Assembly (NCBI GenBank): GCA_035293405.1
Contig: DATDOE010000008.1
Location: 58,634-122,633 of the forward strand
Direction: 5' to 3'
DNA length: 64,000 nucleotides
From: Gp6-AA40 sp035293405
GTDB lineage: Bacteria; Acidobacteriota; Vicinamibacteria; Vicinamibacterales; UBA2999
This document shows, piece after piece, positions 11,701 through 19,704 of the stretch (position 1 is its first letter; every line of letters begins with the position of its first letter). Under the pieces are notes generated by a model, which had not been told where the DNA came from, searched no databases, and saw only the letters and a program-made list of their open reading frames with translations. Both the position numbers and the translations under genes were made by a program.

Positions 11701-14700
11701 TCACGGGGCCGGTGTCGCAGCTCGTGTTCTCGTACACGGGCGCGCAGCTACCCTATCCGGCCACCGGTCTCGCCATCGTTCCCACCGCCGGCCCGGCAGC
11801 GATGAAGCTCGCGAGCCGCAGTCCGCGCACCTATGGCCTCGATCACCGCATCGCGCTGCAGAGCGCGACGCCGCTGGCCATCCCGCAGACGCAATCGACC
11901 GCCGCCGGCAACGCGAGCCTGTGGCCGTTGCCGCCGGACCTGCGCACGCGAGCCGGATCGACGGTCGCGTTCGACATCGTCCGCAGCGCCCATCACGACA
12001 ACGACCGCAACGCCGACGTCGTCACGAGCTCCACCTTCGGGACACTGGCCTCGTTCGTGGTGCGTCGCTCAGCCGGCGTCGAGGGTGTGTACGACATCGT
12101 CGGCGCCGATGCCACCGGACGCGACGTCCTGCTCACCCTCTGGCACTACCTAGTCGGCGCCAGCCAGGCAGGCGGCGACGACGTTCCCCCAACGGCGACG
12201 CAAGCCTATCTCCTCATCGCGCCGGCCCCGGATGCCGCCGATTCATCCGGGCTGTCCGTGCTGCCGATCGACGGTGGTGCGACGTTCCTGATCAAGACCA
12301 ACGAGTCGGTCGAGACGCAGCTCGGCGCGCTCCGCAAAGAGGCGACCGGCGGCGACGTCGCGGCCACGGCCGGCAAGTACTACGCGAGCTTCAACGATCT
12401 CGCGTCGTTCGTGCTACTCCTCTGGGAGGGGAGCGTGGTCGGCGGGACGGGCTACTATCTGCGGCTCGCGACGACCGCCGGCAACGCGATTCCCCTCAGC
12501 GCGTTCGATCAGAACGATCAGGCGACGTTCTCGCTGCTGACAATCGCCGGCACACAGCAGGCGCCGGCGCCAGGTGGACGGACGCTGCTGGCCATCGACA
12601 CGTGCGCGCTGGTGGCCCCGGGGCTCGACGCGGCGACGCATGCCTTGTCTGTGGAAGCCGCGACCCCGCAGGGCAGCGATCTGATCACCGTGGCTACGCT
12701 GCCGCCGGGCAGTGTCGGCTACACGCTGTCGCGCTCCATTCCGGCCGGCACGTCCGGCCAGGATCAGCTCCAAGCGTATTTCAGCCTCGCCATCGTCAGT
12801 ATCAACGCGAGCAACGGCTACAGCCTGGTGCCGTCTGGTTTGCCGGCGACGCCGCAGCGTGACACCAGCGGGGGCCTGGAGCTCTGGGAGCTGCGCCGTG
12901 CGGCGCGACGACGACGCGCCGCGCGGCCGCCAGTCGATGCGGTGACGCCGACGTGGAAGTACGACCAGGTCGTTCCGATCTCGCGCTTCGGCCCCGCATC
13001 GGCCGCACCGGCAGTGCCAGGCCTGCCCGATCCGGCGGCGGATCCGTACCGCGGCATCGGCGGCACGACGCTCGTGAGCACCACGTTGCAGCTTGGATTC
13101 GCCGACGTCGTCGGCAACGTGACCGCACCGCCGGCGGCGGGATCCGGAACGGTGACGGTGAACGTCGGCTACACCGATCCGCTCTTGAGCGTCGGCGCGT
13201 GGCCGGCCGTGACGCTGTCCTACACGGTCGCACCGCAGACCGGCCAGCCGGTCAACCTCGTCGTAGTCGCATCGTCGCAGCCGGCTTCACGCGTGGCCAC
13301 GCCGGAGCAGTCGGCGGCAGTCGGCGCCGCCGCCGCATCGCGACAGGCGGAGCAGTACCAGACCGCGTGGTTCCAGCTGGTGCAACCCGGCATGACCGAC
13401 TCGTCGCGGCAGCCGTCGCCCTGCTCGATCGTGACCTCGCTTCAGCCGCAGCCAATGGCGGTCAATCCGTTCTCGCTGGCGCTGTTCGCCGCCGCCAATT
13501 ACGCCGCGGCGCGGAGCGCCGCCGCGGTGACCGCGCTGCCGGTCAGCGGGACGCTCGGCAATGCGGTGACGACGTACGGTGTCGCCTACGACGCGCTCGC
13601 CGCCGCGCACGGCCACCTCAGCGCCCGCCTGCTGTTCGGAACGGCGGTACTCACGATTCCGGTCTTCGCGGTGTTTCACGATGGCGACACCGCAAACCTC
13701 ATCGTCGCGAACATTCGAACCGGGTGGCCGACGCCGGGATCCGGTGCGGCGCTGCTGTCTCTGAACGATTCTCTGCCGCTGCGTGTGGGCGTGGTGCTGG
13801 CGTATCCGCCGGCGCCCGTGACCGTTCCCACGCCCCCACCCACGCTGGCAGCGCTCGCCGCGAGTCAAGACACGTCGCCGGCGCGGCTCGCCGCGGACAG
13901 TGCCCCCGACCGTAACGTGCTCGCCGCCAACTTCAAGTTCACGATGGACGGTCTCACCGTGACCGTGGGCGAGACGACGCTCCCCAGCGGCGCCACCGTG
14001 AACACGTTCGCCGACGTCGTCACCGCGTTTGCGGCGATCGGCGTGATCGTCACAGTTGCCGATCTCGCCACGTCGTCGGCGACGACGGCCGGATTGCTAA
14101 CGGGGGCCGCGGTGATGCACACGGCGCACTATCAGGCCGTGGACGGCGATACGCTCGCCCACAACGCGAGCGGGATCCGCGCCGCCGTGCTGGCGAGCGC
14201 GAATGCGGGCACCGTGAACCTGTTCGACGCCGGGGCCGTACTCGCCATCGGCAGCACGACGGGCAGCGCCGCGACGAGTGGGATCGACCATACGCTCGAC
14301 GACTTCGCCGCGCAGTACGCGTGCCCGAGCGCACTGCTGCTCGCTGCAAACGGACAGGTACCACTCCCTGCCGGCTCTCCATTCGTGGTCCCTGGTACGG
14401 CAGCCTTGCCCCCGGCCGCGTCGCTCGCGGTTCCCTACGGTATCGGCGCACAGGAATCGCTGGCGACGATCGCGGCGAAGTGCTCCGGCGCGGCCCCGCT
14501 GCCGATCGCCACCACCAACCAGATGCTGCCGTGGACCGTGGCAGCCGGGCAGACGGTGACCGTGGGCGCCTTCTCGACTCCGACACAACCCGGCGATTCG
14601 TTCTATGCCGTCTGGCAACGACTGTACGCGCAATCCTCGACGATCACCTTCGAGCAGGTGGTCGCCGCCATCGCCGCCTCGCCCGCGTATCTCGCCCAGG

Positions 14701-17447
14701 GCAGCCTGTTGATCGTCCCACCCGCGGCACTGCCGGTCACGTCGCCGTCATCGCCGGACGACATCCCCGGCCTCTATCACATCACCGGTGTCGCCTTCGC
14801 GCAGGCCAATGCGGTGTTCACCGGTCTGGTTGCGCCGAATGTAACGCTGTCGAGCCCGGACCGATCGGTCCTCATTACCACCCGGGCCAACGACACGATG
14901 AACGCGCTGGTCGCCCGATTCGCGCAGCAGCTGGCGCTCGTGACGATTGCCGATATCGTGACCGCGAACCATCAGGTCGCGTTCTTCGCGGCCGGAGCGC
15001 TCGCCCTGCTGCCGCCGGCGCCGGTGTCGCTGTCGGCCTCGCTCGGTGCGTCGGTGGGACCGTTTGCCCAGCCCATTTCGCCGCTCACAGTGACCCTGCG
15101 GTTGACGCGGCCGGCCGGCGTGATCGCGCCGGAATTCAGTCAAGGCGGCGCCGGACCCGTCGAACGGGCCGAGACCACCGTGCCGGCGCCATCGCGCCCG
15201 CAGGGCGCGACCGCGGCAACCGAACTCACGCTCGCGGACTTCGTTCGCACCTTCGAGAGCGCGTTCCCCGCGCTGCGCGTCGCCAGCGGCAAAGCCAGCG
15301 GCTCGAGTGCCGACATCTGGGTCGTCGACTTCGGGGCATCGGGTATTTCGCAAGTGACGGTCGCACCCGGCGTCACCGGGCCGAGCGGCGCGCGCTGGCC
15401 GCGCTTCTTCGCGCTGCGCCCGCTCTATAACGTCCTCGTGCAGCGCCTCGGCGTGCCGCTCGCCAGCCTGCTGGACGACGGCACGCTGTCGCCGACCACG
15501 ACGCCGACTAATTTCCAGGATGTCGACGTCGAGACGTGGGCTCGGCGGTTCCTCGCCGACGTGGACCTGTTTCTCACCGGCCCGTATGCGACCGCGGTCT
15601 ATGCGAACGCGGCGGCGCGCGGCGCGCTCGACGCGGTGCTCGACGCCAAGGCCACGTTGGCCGCGGCGATTTCGCGCGGCCTCGCCGTGACACTGGTCGT
15701 CGATGACCCGATGGCCGCCGCCGGCAGGAGCGCGGCGATCGCGGCTTTGGTGCAACAGCTTCAGATCAACCTTTCGCAGGCGTACGCCACCGCCGCCGTC
15801 GTGCAGTACGATGTCACAGTCACCTCACCCTGGACGGCACCAGCCCCGCCCGTTCCACCGCTCTTGCCGGCGCGTCTGGTCGGTATCGTCACGCCGATGG
15901 CAACGCCTTCGGCCCCCGCGGTGGGCGACACCCCGGCGGCGCTTCCCTACACGATGGCCGGCGCGAAGATCGATCTGACGACGCCGCACTCGTACCTGAG
16001 CCTCTTCACGTCGGTCACCGACCCGCAGCACCACGGCGCGTTGCAGGTGAATCCGAAGTACGAAGTGCTCGACGCCGAATTCAACATCCGCACGCTCGCC
16101 GACGTGGGCGGCTACGAGAGCTCGAACTGGGTGGCGTTCGTGAACCGGCTGCCGCACGATGGGCCGCCCGCCATTCAGTTTCAAATGGGCACAGCGATCG
16201 TGCCGGTGCCGCTGCGCAACTACCCGGCGCTGCCGGTGATTCTCGCGCAGCAGGCGCGCGCCAGCTGGACGGGCGCAGGCGATCCGCCACTGGGCCAGGT
16301 GGCATTCTGGACCTACGGCATCACCTACACCCACCAGCACGCAGGCCAGGACCAGGTGCAGCTGAGCGTCACCTTCAACGTGCGGCCCTCGTCGCCGATC
16401 GGGACCGACGATCAGAGCCCGGACGTGGCGTCGGCGCTCGCCAAGTACATCGCGGTCGCCGACCCGCTGTGGGCGCTGCTCTCGGACATCGTGGATCCCG
16501 CAGCGTCCACACCGCCCGCCACCCTCGCCAATGCCGCCGTGACCTTCAGCTCGTTCGTCGCGGATATCGCGGGTGCGTGGAACGGGCGATGGCCGGCCGA
16601 GTCGCCCGCACCCACCAACTGGCAACCGGCCGCAGTCGCCATAGGACCGCCAACTCAGACCTACGATTTCGCCGTGCACCTCACCGGCGCTACTGAGTAC
16701 TCGACCCTCGAGCTCACGCGGTTGCAGGCACAGCCCGGCCCGACCAACCAGTGGCCGGACGTGTACTTCGTCGCCGAGAACGGCACTCGAATTCCGCTCA
16801 CCGTTGGCACGGCGACCGGCGAGACGATGACCTACTCGTTCCCGAGCACACCGCCGATCCACGTGGTCGAGTGGCCGCGGGTCGCCGTCGAATGGCCGGG
16901 GCTCGCCATCGCGACCGTTCAGAACGCTCGCGCGTCGATGTCGGTGCGGCGCAACGAGCACCTCCTCGGCCCAGACATGCCGAATACGACATCCGACTTC
17001 GTGTACCAGACCGGAACGGTCGAAGCCCCGGACATCGCAACGCCGCTGCTGACATGGCCGCGGCGTTTCATCCTGGGCGGGACCACGGTAACCGAGGCGC
17101 TGCAGGCCGCGCTCACGGCTCTCTTCGGTACCGCAACCGGATTGCCGCTGACCGTCTCGTTCTTCTATGGCTACGAGCTGGTGCCAGCGCAAGGCTCCGA
17201 TGACGGTATCACCGTTCACCTGCCGGCGAGTCTGTATCCCAATCAGCAACTGGGCACCGGTACCGCCGCCGCGATCGGCGGTGCCGTCAGCGCCTGGGAC
17301 TCGAAGTATCAGCCCACGCACGTCGGCGGCGAGTGGCTGTTCACGCTGACGGTGTACTCGCAGCTCGACGCGGTGGCGACGCGCCCGCTCCTGACGGTCG
17401 AGCGGCTCGTCTATCGGATTCCGTCGGCTGTGTCGCTTCTTGGTTGA
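5790..17447 (+). CDS. Giant 3885-aa beta-rich protein with two LysM-like clusters
   Basis: ATG start 9 bp after the MBL gene; uninterrupted for 11.6 kb. Residues ~1-1165 are beta-rich, ending in alternating hydrophobic strands (VELGIGLAVGVGKDV..., VSVEAGVDLFLFSVSFSFD). An Arg-rich linker follows at ~1175-1205. LysM-like units occur in two clusters: ~1485-1830 (e.g. VTYLVRAGDTLDSVATAVG and IIQPRDTLNGLAARTI) and ~2775-3080 (HYQAVDGDTLAHNASG, YGIGAQESLATIAAKC, ITTRANDTMNALVARF). Several units are degenerate. A second Arg stretch lies at ~2363-2375. The C-terminal ~800 residues are again beta-rich with no known motif. There is no signal peptide or TM. LysM normally binds glycan or peptidoglycan; in phage and injection-system tails it also joins tube and baseplate. 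The role here is unknown. Confidence 0.85.
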   Translation: MALSDVYSDLHSSLNNGQIDLYGAARQYQSLSPLQEVLALFTITSPYIVTGAQLAQPGAVTLAGQATWQPTGAPASTPVTVSLVVQSGSGSAPPQFTLTLSVNTTGWTFSTMFPTLPDTQVKTTNSSAVSWNGSFLIGLPLADPEFSGSGPAPAGGPPPQLHLRGNLRLAGPLQQYTDLFGSQPLALAGRVTLPTVAGGVPAMDLTALSPTLAFTIANLSLRGAGLNLVVANDLDADTWGRTAFSVLNFVASFELDPIRGTVTVVPLASGDSWRFLLTFEQPLGIGGAITAIARLLDVSPTMLVVPEGFDSWTGFGVNEIELTVDKPTMPGATKVKRIAVTLASSRQWNTPIRFVRIRGVRARWVVGWMTVAGVWKPRFLSAAIGGTVWVGDTPPLPALPRPTLTAPDPLLEDAVGFNIDIVAYLPHFVITGELRSNDTIPIGTAFQYFFGNTGPPTQTGMQITALNFVADPGERTYEASATITMDWTVPLLGMVSLALQALSFTISSTQGTLAGAITGDFLLRSQSGDTTDQPRFNVGAEYAGADSTDGWIFRGGLYPNSQVNLTQLVFNLLNVTPPGSLPTVSLVALTVEFATTSRRYELAGTVAGRWTPSIFGNTLTISASASVDVTRSAGEPAQGWLTGRFAVNRIAVEATITLLVDQPTYTFKVEIDDHWLSATTGWRKPTGAAPAHQILTLWLGGNHVTLGDMLEYLVNLAAPTLGFRLESPWDVLKQIDLSRFAVTVDPTERSVELTYDANVDLTIMRIDRIGVRYTRTAGEPSVDLLLYGNFLGKDYTDTPVSWDLVRDPPPSIGAGGDSILDLRYLGLGQRIAPRDPYPDTIRESIQQLIAALKPPADPNANPLSQPSGQGMAFAADSQWLIGLDLTLLDTVDVAVVFNDPRLYGLSLGLRGERAGSLAGLRFELLYKKITNDVGMFRVELVVPETFRHLELGEVSITLGVVVVEIYTNGNFLIDLGFPYNRNFDRSFTVQVFPFVGRGGIYFGLLDGNTSRRVPAITNGTLAPVVELGIGLAVGVGKDVTLGPLSGGIYVQVEVLFQGVLGWFNPSSSAVAPANYFWAQGIAAIHGKLYGKVDFAIIKVSVTIEAYAQATVVLEAYKAALFRLDVGVSVEAGVDLFLFSVSFSFDAHLDVSFTVGSDQPTPWTLAGGTSRPSMMPAPRRMPHIRDRALAGHHVAARRRARLLAIDGASGACSTYALTWLPTVAVFPAARPLSLTMLPSFSVTNVPINWSATPPVNPSPQYQVTFLLFAPNGVAAGANRRARAPRSAQGSLQALDTNSLAADILIEALLRWSISAVTGSPGQDPTKQVTVGQLATLIEQMACPQTRDAFSVTNLGTFLKTNAPLQIAGDPGTLPPSSRGGMVFPMPPALSWTSPQAGDCNFARQMLVGPWYEWGIALYIAQYFPQDAVGPKPSTDDPATYESFAAYVFRDYCLMVAKAAAQAARDALSDWPVTLTANASLQSVAQLFPTTTVTYLVRAGDTLDSVATAVGTSAIELLYLNPTLPATLSTATPGMSVGVVLGISPESVAIDNAGVTLASGIALTLGTVDYQVQATTLTLTQVAQRFHLANAAALLTPALSADPLLLTAGATFPTPQVTFTPPAGMPVLLVAATFFVRYAAPDVPYTDWYAQTVFDLNATMPNAFVGDSSIPTGTTLQVPPAYNDPSPAHAVTYVTVADDTVTRIGAALSLAQNFGTGTEPSQAWATFRAGVTMTGGVATIPASTVIIQPRDTLNGLAARTIVNAGNLAQLIAWLADASVLRPLAVIDVPNVAAQTGRDGATIAQIATYYGLTISQVAALMPTQAIFTATPQAPVTLRAQHVPVQGIDALVQCVMSGDAPEDISAAVSRYLLSGLRLPGPQADGTHVVATGALTPLYALTGQQFAGPSPTAPGTALSVTVTVNTGIDWIELDSSSTVGPDEDYAAIVARAPAARNPRYNPGLAPHRVVAGAVVLTGPVSQLVFSYTGAQLPYPATGLAIVPTAGPAAMKLASRSPRTYGLDHRIALQSATPLAIPQTQSTAAGNASLWPLPPDLRTRAGSTVAFDIVRSAHHDNDRNADVVTSSTFGTLASFVVRRSAGVEGVYDIVGADATGRDVLLTLWHYLVGASQAGGDDVPPTATQAYLLIAPAPDAADSSGLSVLPIDGGATFLIKTNESVETQLGALRKEATGGDVAATAGKYYASFNDLASFVLLLWEGSVVGGTGYYLRLATTAGNAIPLSAFDQNDQATFSLLTIAGTQQAPAPGGRTLLAIDTCALVAPGLDAATHALSVEAATPQGSDLITVATLPPGSVGYTLSRSIPAGTSGQDQLQAYFSLAIVSINASNGYSLVPSGLPATPQRDTSGGLELWELRRAARRRRAARPPVDAVTPTWKYDQVVPISRFGPASAAPAVPGLPDPAADPYRGIGGTTLVSTTLQLGFADVVGNVTAPPAAGSGTVTVNVGYTDPLLSVGAWPAVTLSYTVAPQTGQPVNLVVVASSQPASRVATPEQSAAVGAAAASRQAEQYQTAWFQLVQPGMTDSSRQPSPCSIVTSLQPQPMAVNPFSLALFAAANYAAARSAAAVTALPVSGTLGNAVTTYGVAYDALAAAHGHLSARLLFGTAVLTIPVFAVFHDGDTANLIVANIRTGWPTPGSGAALLSLNDSLPLRVGVVLAYPPAPVTVPTPPPTLAALAASQDTSPARLAADSAPDRNVLAANFKFTMDGLTVTVGETTLPSGATVNTFADVVTAFAAIGVIVTVADLATSSATTAGLLTGAAVMHTAHYQAVDGDTLAHNASGIRAAVLASANAGTVNLFDAGAVLAIGSTTGSAATSGIDHTLDDFAAQYACPSALLLAANGQVPLPAGSPFVVPGTAALPPAASLAVPYGIGAQESLATIAAKCSGAAPLPIATTNQMLPWTVAAGQTVTVGAFSTPTQPGDSFYAVWQRLYAQSSTITFEQVVAAIAASPAYLAQGSLLIVPPAALPVTSPSSPDDIPGLYHITGVAFAQANAVFTGLVAPNVTLSSPDRSVLITTRANDTMNALVARFAQQLALVTIADIVTANHQVAFFAAGALALLPPAPVSLSASLGASVGPFAQPISPLTVTLRLTRPAGVIAPEFSQGGAGPVERAETTVPAPSRPQGATAATELTLADFVRTFESAFPALRVASGKASGSSADIWVVDFGASGISQVTVAPGVTGPSGARWPRFFALRPLYNVLVQRLGVPLASLLDDGTLSPTTTPTNFQDVDVETWARRFLADVDLFLTGPYATAVYANAAARGALDAVLDAKATLAAAISRGLAVTLVVDDPMAAAGRSAAIAALVQQLQINLSQAYATAAVVQYDVTVTSPWTAPAPPVPPLLPARLVGIVTPMATPSAPAVGDTPAALPYTMAGAKIDLTTPHSYLSLFTSVTDPQHHGALQVNPKYEVLDAEFNIRTLADVGGYESSNWVAFVNRLPHDGPPAIQFQMGTAIVPVPLRNYPALPVILAQQARASWTGAGDPPLGQVAFWTYGITYTHQHAGQDQVQLSVTFNVRPSSPIGTDDQSPDVASALAKYIAVADPLWALLSDIVDPAASTPPATLANAAVTFSSFVADIAGAWNGRWPAESPAPTNWQPAAVAIGPPTQTYDFAVHLTGATEYSTLELTRLQAQPGPTNQWPDVYFVAENGTRIPLTVGTATGETMTYSFPSTPPIHVVEWPRVAVEWPGLAIATVQNARASMSVRRNEHLLGPDMPNTTSDFVYQTGTVEAPDIATPLLTWPRRFILGGTTVTEALQAALTALFGTATGLPLTVSFFYGYELVPAQGSDDGITVHLPASLYPNQQLGTGTAAAIGGAVSAWDSKYQPTHVGGEWLFTLTVYSQLDAVATRPLLTVERLVYRIPSAVSLLG

Positions 17448-17844
17448 TCTCGAGACTCAGCCGGCAGGCGGCAGCGATGCGAAGCCCGCCTCCTCGGATC
17501 GCTGCCGGACTTGCATGTGCGTGAGTTCGCGCATTCGACCGACGCGTTCGACGGCTGGCGAAACGACACGTCGCGACGCGAGCTCCTGATGCAAGGTGTC
17601 GTGAAGGCTGTTCGTGAGAGTGTCTCGGCGTTCGGCGCTGCGATGAGGGTGGGAGACTGTGACGCGCTCACAGAGGAGGAACGGAGCCGCTGCGTCTGCC
17701 GTACTTCTGCTGCCTTCAAGATGTGTTTCGTGGTTTCGCGCTAGCGACGCGGGACGAACCCCCACTTCGCTTGCGGGCAATTGGTGATCGAACCGGTGAG
17801 AACGAGGGCAAGGCTAAGCTGTTGTTCAAGCCACTGATCGAAAG
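17448..17844. other. Intergenic region after giant gene, no supported gene
   Basis: About 400 bp between the giant gene and the tRNA-derived repeat. Short frames exist on both strands (e.g. plus 17511-17744, minus 17457-17780) but none has a ribosome site, family motif or consistent codon bias. I see no clear terminator hairpin. It is the boundary between the left block and the island-like segment. Confidence 0.5.
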
Positions 17845-17865
17845 ATGGCTGGGAGGCAGGGAGTC
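17845..17865 (-). repeat. Left copy of 21-bp direct repeat = tRNA-Gln 3' end (putative att site)
   Basis: The core ggctgggaggcagggagtc is identical to 34865-34883; the full match is 21 bp, in the same orientation. Read on the minus strand it is the T-loop edge plus acceptor strand CCTCCCA, discriminator G and CCA of a tRNA-Gln. Here only the 3' end is present. Direct repeats of a tRNA 3' end are the normal scar of site-specific integration. No integrase gene is visible between the copies, so the element is either decayed or mobilised in trans. Confidence 0.6.
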
Positions 17866-18000
17866 TCCCGAATCGGTTTGCGCCTGCTCGCCGCTGTTCG
17901 CCGGTTCTTGCCAACTCTTTCGGCTTCCTAGAATTCGCGACTGGCAGATTCTTCAGCTGCTCTCGCCGCGTTGCGGCCGCTTGCGTCTGTTGCCAAGGCG

Positions 18001-18021
18001 ATGTCACTCGAAATGTCACTC
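18001..18021. repeat. Paired atgtcactc repeats inside the left island end
   Basis: atgtcactc occurs at 18001 and again at 18013 (12-bp spacing), about 135 bp inside the left tRNA repeat. A similar pair (atgtcaccc at 34714 and atgtcactc at 34728) lies about 125 bp inside the right one. This mirrors the placement of integrase arm-type sites, although no protein is available to confirm it. Confidence 0.35.
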
Positions 18022-18243
18022 ATAACGAGCGACCGCAAGCTTCTCCTCGAGCGAGCAGTCGTCGGCCTCCCTCGACCGAACTCCGCGGATGCACCGATTC
18101 GATTCGGTCGAACGAAGTGCGACTCTGATATGAGGCGGTCTGACTGCGAGTCTATGTGCCCCATTCACACAGAGTACAGACACCTCGCGATCGGCGAAGG
18201 AGCTTAGTGGCACCCATCCCAACGAGGCGCCGCATAGACTCGT

Positions 18244-18681
18244 TCAACACACTGAGAGAGACACGAAAATTCGATACGCATCTAACGATTCCAACCCCCA
18301 GCCGTTATCGTTCGATAGCGCATGTGGTCTCCCAACAAGACCCTCAGCCACGAACGGCAGGGCACGTTCATCACCTGTCTTGCAGAGTATCTCCGCCAAC
18401 CAGAGCTGAACGTACCAGGCTCCGTTAAATCCATAGTCGTCATCGGCGTCGCTGTAACCACGATGCCTCCAATTGGCGTCGGCGAAACACATTCGACGAA
18501 ACTGCAGACAGAGCAGGTTAGAACCCTCAAGACAGTTCCTCTCGAGTTCGCGCGTGATGGTATCGATACTGCCTGCGGCTTGTTTGTATGCGCTCAAGAG
18601 TTCTTGCAACTGATTGTCGTTGTAGACAATCGGCGTCAGTCGCTCGAGCACGGACGCGCTATCGTTCTGCCAGTTGACCAC
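18244..18681 (-). CDS. Small hypothetical protein, lower-GC accessory gene or gene remnant
   Basis: 145-aa frame read from a GTG at 18681. The sequence (VLERLTPIVYNDNQLQELLSAYKQAAGSIDTITRELERN... NGAWYVQLWLAEILCKTGDERALPFVAEGLV) has balanced composition and an amphipathic helical pattern, unlike the Arg-rich shadow frames around it. Its base composition is visibly lower in GC than its neighbours, which suggests transfer. The same frame stays open ~30 codons upstream of the GTG (…DAGAFFGSDLATGTGS…) to a TAG at ~18775 without an ATG, so it could be the 3' remnant of a longer gene. No family is recognised. The ALPFVAEGLVGRP stretch is loosely HEAT-like. Confidence 0.5.
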   Translation of the reverse strand: MVNWQNDSASVLERLTPIVYNDNQLQELLSAYKQAAGSIDTITRELERNCLEGSNLLCLQFRRMCFADANWRHRGYSDADDDYGFNGAWYVQLWLAEILCKTGDERALPFVAEGLVGRPHALSNDNGWGLESLDAYRIFVSLSVC

Positions 18682-18821
18682 CGGTTGGGTGATCTCCCCG
18701 GAATCGTGGGTAGACAGTGCTCGTGAACCTGTTCCTGTAGCGAGGTCCGAGCCGAAAAACGCCCCCGCGTCCGTCTATTCCGTTGCACGGTCTTTTCTCC
18801 GTTCTGCGTCCGAGAAACCGC

Positions 18822-18850
18822 TTGGCGGCGTGGCGCGCGCCACATAGAAT
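18822..18850 (+). promoter_or_regulatory. Sigma70-type promoter of the CHAT operon
   Basis: TTGGCG at 18822-18827 and TAGAAT at 18845-18850 with a 17-bp spacer match 4/6 and 5/6 of the consensus. The predicted transcript start (~18857) is about 14 nt before the ATG at 18871. A TTG at 18850 overlaps the -10 box and is therefore unlikely to be the start codon of the first gene. Confidence 0.5.
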
Positions 18851-18870
18851 TGCGCGCTCGCATACACAGC

Positions 18871-19704
18871 ATGACGAGATTGTTGACGCGTCTGCCCGTG
18901 GAGTCCCCACCGCAGACGCCGCAGTGGGAGGCGTTCCATCGCCGCTGGCTACGGCTCGTGCCGCCGCTGCGGCCGAACGCGGAGGTCTGCGGGCGGATGC
19001 GCGGGCTTGTCGCTGACGGCTACGGACGTGTGCTCGTGCTCGGCGCGACTCCGGAGCTGGCCACTATCGCGGACTCAACGGTCGCCGTCGACTGGAGTGC
19101 GTCGGCATTGGCCCATATCTGGCCGGGTCGCGCTCCGGGACGAGAGGCGATCCGGGCCGACTGGCTGCACCTGCCGTGTGCCGACCAGTCGTTCGTCGCG
19201 GCGATTGGCGACGGCAGTCTGAACTGCCTCGAATTCCCTTCCGGTTATCGACGGTTGTTTGACACGCTGGCGCGTGTCGTGCGCCCGGGCGGCTGCATCG
19301 TCATCCGCGCGTTTGTCGCCCCTGAGACAGGTGAGTCCATGACACGGACCCGAGCCGATGCAATGGCGGGAGGGGTGCAAACGGTGGGGGCACTCAAATG
19401 GCGGATGGCGCACCTCGTGGCCGCCGAACAGCGCGATCCCAATGTGACGGCGCCGTCGATCGCCGACGCTTTCAACCGCTGCTTTCCCGACCGCGCAGCG
19501 CTGAGCCGTGCCGCCGGCTGGTCGCGCAAGGACCTGGAAGAAATCGACGGTCTCGTGGGCGTTCGTGGTGGTTACAGTTTTCCGACCTCGACGCAGTTGT
19601 TGGACGTCGTGCCGGCGTCGCTTGGCCAGCTGGCGCTCCGACCGTCGGGCACGTATGAGCTCGCGGACCGGTGCCCGCTGCTCGCGGCGGAGGTCAGGTC
19701 GTGA
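18871..19704 (+). CDS. Class I SAM-dependent methyltransferase-like protein
   Basis: 277 aa from ATG 18871, chosen because the upstream TTG at 18850 falls in the -10 box. The Rossmann methyltransferase signature is visible: a motif-I-like strand GRVLVLGATPELATIA, the acidic end of strand 2 (VAVDWSASAL), a motif near ADWLHLPCADQSF, and the post-motif strand VVRPGGCIVIRAF. This is the layout of small-molecule methyltransferases (Methyltransf_11/25 type). It is the first gene of a tightly overlapping five-gene operon and shares 4 bp (GTGA) with the ligase gene. The substrate is unknown; the next gene makes an acyl-adenylate, so a carboxylated or CoA/AMP-activated metabolite is plausible. The glycine-rich loop is weak (LGATPE), so reduced or altered SAM binding cannot be excluded. 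Confidence 0.78.
   Translation: MTRLLTRLPVESPPQTPQWEAFHRRWLRLVPPLRPNAEVCGRMRGLVADGYGRVLVLGATPELATIADSTVAVDWSASALAHIWPGRAPGREAIRADWLHLPCADQSFVAAIGDGSLNCLEFPSGYRRLFDTLARVVRPGGCIVIRAFVAPETGESMTRTRADAMAGGVQTVGALKWRMAHLVAAEQRDPNVTAPSIADAFNRCFPDRAALSRAAGWSRKDLEEIDGLVGVRGGYSFPTSTQLLDVVPASLGQLALRPSGTYELADRCPLLAAEVRS

Noticed and set aside
17870..18240. Integrase gene beside the left tRNA repeat
   Set aside because: No frame shows tyrosine or serine recombinase motifs; only short biased frames are present.
18850..18870. TTG start (18850) adding seven residues to the methyltransferase
   Set aside because: The codon overlaps the TAGAAT -10 box; the ATG at 18871 suits the promoter.
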